Positions 4,435 to 5,744 of a stretch of 5,744 bases of DNA are shown here, piece by piece. A program made the position numbers and the translations under genes. The notes beneath the pieces were generated by a model. The model ran no database searches and had not been told where the DNA came from. It was given only the letters and a program-made list of their open reading frames with translations. This DNA is from Lachnospiraceae bacterium (GTDB lineage Bacteria > Bacillota > Clostridia > Lachnospirales > Lachnospiraceae): the NCBI GenBank assembly GCA_017443685.1, contig JAFSYD010000069.1, positions 1-5,744 of the forward strand, given 5' to 3'. The stretch's first letter is position 1. Each line of letters begins with the position of its first letter.

Positions 4435-5744
4435 TTACCGGGCCGCCAGCTCTTTTTTCCGAATCTTCCCGCTGATGGTCTTAGGCATATTGGTAACAAA
4501 CTCGATCCTGCGGATCCACTTGTATTCCGCAAGCTTCCTGTTGCAGAAGTTCTTCATCTCCACCTCAAGCGCTGCCGACGGCGTATAGCCTGCCTGCGGC
4601 ACCACAACTGCCTTGATCGCCTGTCCCCGCAGAGGATCGGGAACGCCGACCACACTGCACTCCATCACCCCGGGATGCTCCATCAGGACATTTTCCACCT
4701 CATACGGGCCCACCCGGAAGCCGCCGGTCTTAATGATATCATCGAAGCGCCCGTGGAACCAATAGCGCCCGTTTTCATCCATATAAGCCGCATCGCCCGT
4801 ATGATAGACGCCGCCACGCCACACATAACGATACTGCTCGTCATTATCGAGATACCCCGTAAAGACGCCGGCCTTTTTGCCTTCCTCGTCCGGAATGATC
4901 ACCACCTCGCCGATCTCACCGACCGGCACCTCTTTTCCGTCTTTTCCCAGCAGCTTTATATTGTAAAACGGCGACGGCGTCCCCATCGAGCCACAAACCG
5001 GCTCCTGTCCTTTAAAGTTGGCCATCAAAAGCGTTGTTTCCGTCTGCCCGTAGCCTTCGCAGAGAGCAAGGTGCGTCTGCTGCGTAAACTTGCGGAACAC
5101 CTCAGGTGCAAGCATCTCGCCCGCAGTTGTTGCATGCCGCAGGCTCGGCATCTTGGGAATGCCCTTCCTTACCAGATACCGGTACACCGTAGGCGGCGCA
5201 CAGAAGGATGTCACACCGTACCTGTTGATCACCGTGACAAGCTGCTTCGGCTCAAAATTGTCGAAATCATAGACCATGACCGCGCTCCCGATGAGCCACT
5301 GCCCGTAGATCTTACCCCAGGAAGCTTTCGCCCATCCCGTTTCCGCTACGGAAAAATGCAGTCCGTCCTCTTCGGCCTGCTGCCAGTATTTTGCGGTAAC
5401 GATATGCGCAAGCGGATAGGTATGGGCGTGGATGACACCCTTCGGGTTGCCCGTGGTCCCGGAGGTAAAATACAGCATCATCGGATCGGACGCAAGTGTG
5501 GGGATCCGTTCGAAGGTCTCCTTTTCCCGCTCCATCGCCGTCGAAAGATTTTGGAAACCCTCCACGTCCTTCTTCACGCTCCACAGTATCGCGGACAGCC
5601 CCGTCTCCTTTAAGGCGCTTAAGATCTTGTCCGGTACATCATTTTCACTCGTACAGATGATGGCTTTCGCATGCATGGCATGCAAGCGGTATACATAATC
5701 CTTTACGGTGAGCATATGCGTCGCCGGTACCATCACCGCCCCGA
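4435..5744 (-). CDS. Acyl-CoA ligase (AMP-binding family, medium-chain acyl-CoA synthetase type), 5' end outside window
   Basis: The frame is open from the right edge to TAA at 4437-4435, giving about 436 residues. The enzyme activates a carboxylic acid with ATP to an acyl-adenylate and then makes acyl-CoA. In numbering from the codon at 5736, the phosphate-binding loop is YFTSGTTGNPKG (89-100) and the adenine motif is GYGQTETT (228-235). HTGD (312-315) and GRFDDIIKTGGFRVGPYEVE (329-348) carry the ribose-binding Asp315 and the hinge region. PKTISGKIRKKEL (418-430) supplies the catalytic Lys424. The first visible residues, GAVMVPATHMLTVKDYVYRL, match an internal segment of medium-chain acyl-CoA synthetases, so GTG 5736 and ATG 5733 are internal codons and roughly 100 N-terminal residues lie beyond the window. 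Substrate choice (fatty, branched or aromatic acid) cannot be read from this. No membrane segment is seen. The gene ends in its own terminator ahead of the PAS regulator. Confidence 0.95.
   Translation of the reverse strand, partial: GAVMVPATHMLTVKDYVYRLHAMHAKAIICTSENDVPDKILSALKETGLSAILWSVKKDVEGFQNLSTAMEREKETFERIPTLASDPMMLYFTSGTTGNPKGVIHAHTYPLAHIVTAKYWQQAEEDGLHFSVAETGWAKASWGKIYGQWLIGSAVMVYDFDNFEPKQLVTVINRYGVTSFCAPPTVYRYLVRKGIPKMPSLRHATTAGEMLAPEVFRKFTQQTHLALCEGYGQTETTLLMANFKGQEPVCGSMGTPSPFYNIKLLGKDGKEVPVGEIGEVVIIPDEEGKKAGVFTGYLDNDEQYRYVWRGGVYHTGDAAYMDENGRYWFHGRFDDIIKTGGFRVGPYEVENVLMEHPGVMECSVVGVPDPLRGQAIKAVVVPQAGYTPSAALEVEMKNFCNRKLAEYKWIRRIEFVTNMPKTISGKIRKKELAAR

Noticed and set aside
5312..5584. 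Minus-strand 90-codon frame inside the ligase gene
   Set aside because: Out-of-frame overlap with the AMP-binding core of the ligase; no independent support.
4675..5613. Long plus-strand open frame (312 codons) opposite the acyl-CoA ligase
   Set aside because: It is antisense to a clear enzyme with all its motifs, has an arginine/histidine-rich composition typical of shadow frames, no ribosome binding site and no recognisable domain.
1..5744. tRNA, rRNA, insertion sequence, integrase, toxin-antitoxin pair or defence island
   Set aside because: No such gene or terminal-repeat structure was recognised; the ATPase/nuclease-like gene alone does not establish a defence system.

Overview
The window looks like chromosomal DNA from a Firmicute, most likely a Clostridia/Lachnospiraceae-type gut anaerobe. 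The evidence is two Gram-positive LexA (DinR-type) SOS boxes, strong GGAGG-type ribosome binding sites, sigma-A promoters with TATAAT, a Clostridia-style PAS/winged-helix regulator, and an AAA-ATPase-like/DUF1703 protein of a kind common in gut anaerobes. The lineage is inferred from gene content; no rRNA or other marker gene is present.

Every gene I can support lies on the minus strand, so the window is transcribed right to left. From right to left they are: (1) 5744-4435, a medium-chain-type acyl-CoA ligase (AMP-binding family) whose 5' end is outside the window, closed by a good intrinsic terminator at 4427-4377. (2) 4280-2607, a cytoplasmic regulator with PAS-like sensor modules and a C-terminal OmpR/SARP-type DNA-binding domain. 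It has its own extended -10 promoter at 4332-4324, which shows that the first in-frame ATG (4325) is probably not the real start. (3) A 139-nt gap holding a weak terminator candidate and two adjacent perfect 12-bp inverted repeats. (4) 2467-2048, a YbgC/FadM-type hotdog acyl-CoA thioesterase. (5) A compact SOS control region at 2034-1986: a near-consensus promoter with one LexA box filling part of its -35/-10 spacer and a second just downstream of the -10. (6) 1971-1672, a small protein of about 99 residues with no assigned function, controlled by that SOS region. (7) 1571-1, a predicted AAA-ATPase with a PD-(D/E)XK nuclease-like domain, running off the left edge. Its upstream region contains a -10 element bracketed by an 8-bp inverted repeat.

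Two themes emerge. The right part concerns acyl-CoA metabolism: a ligase that makes acyl-CoA, a thioesterase that cleaves it, and between them a one-component regulator that may sense a cytoplasmic signal. Adjacency is the only evidence that they work together, and the ligase is transcriptionally separated by a terminator. The left part is a damage-response/accessory module: a tightly LexA-controlled small protein followed on the same strand, after 100 nt, by the ATPase/nuclease-like protein. No strong terminator separates those two, so SOS read-through into the ATPase gene is possible. The most interesting items are the double-LexA-box small gene, the inverted repeat around the ATPase promoter, and the twin hairpins ahead of the thioesterase.
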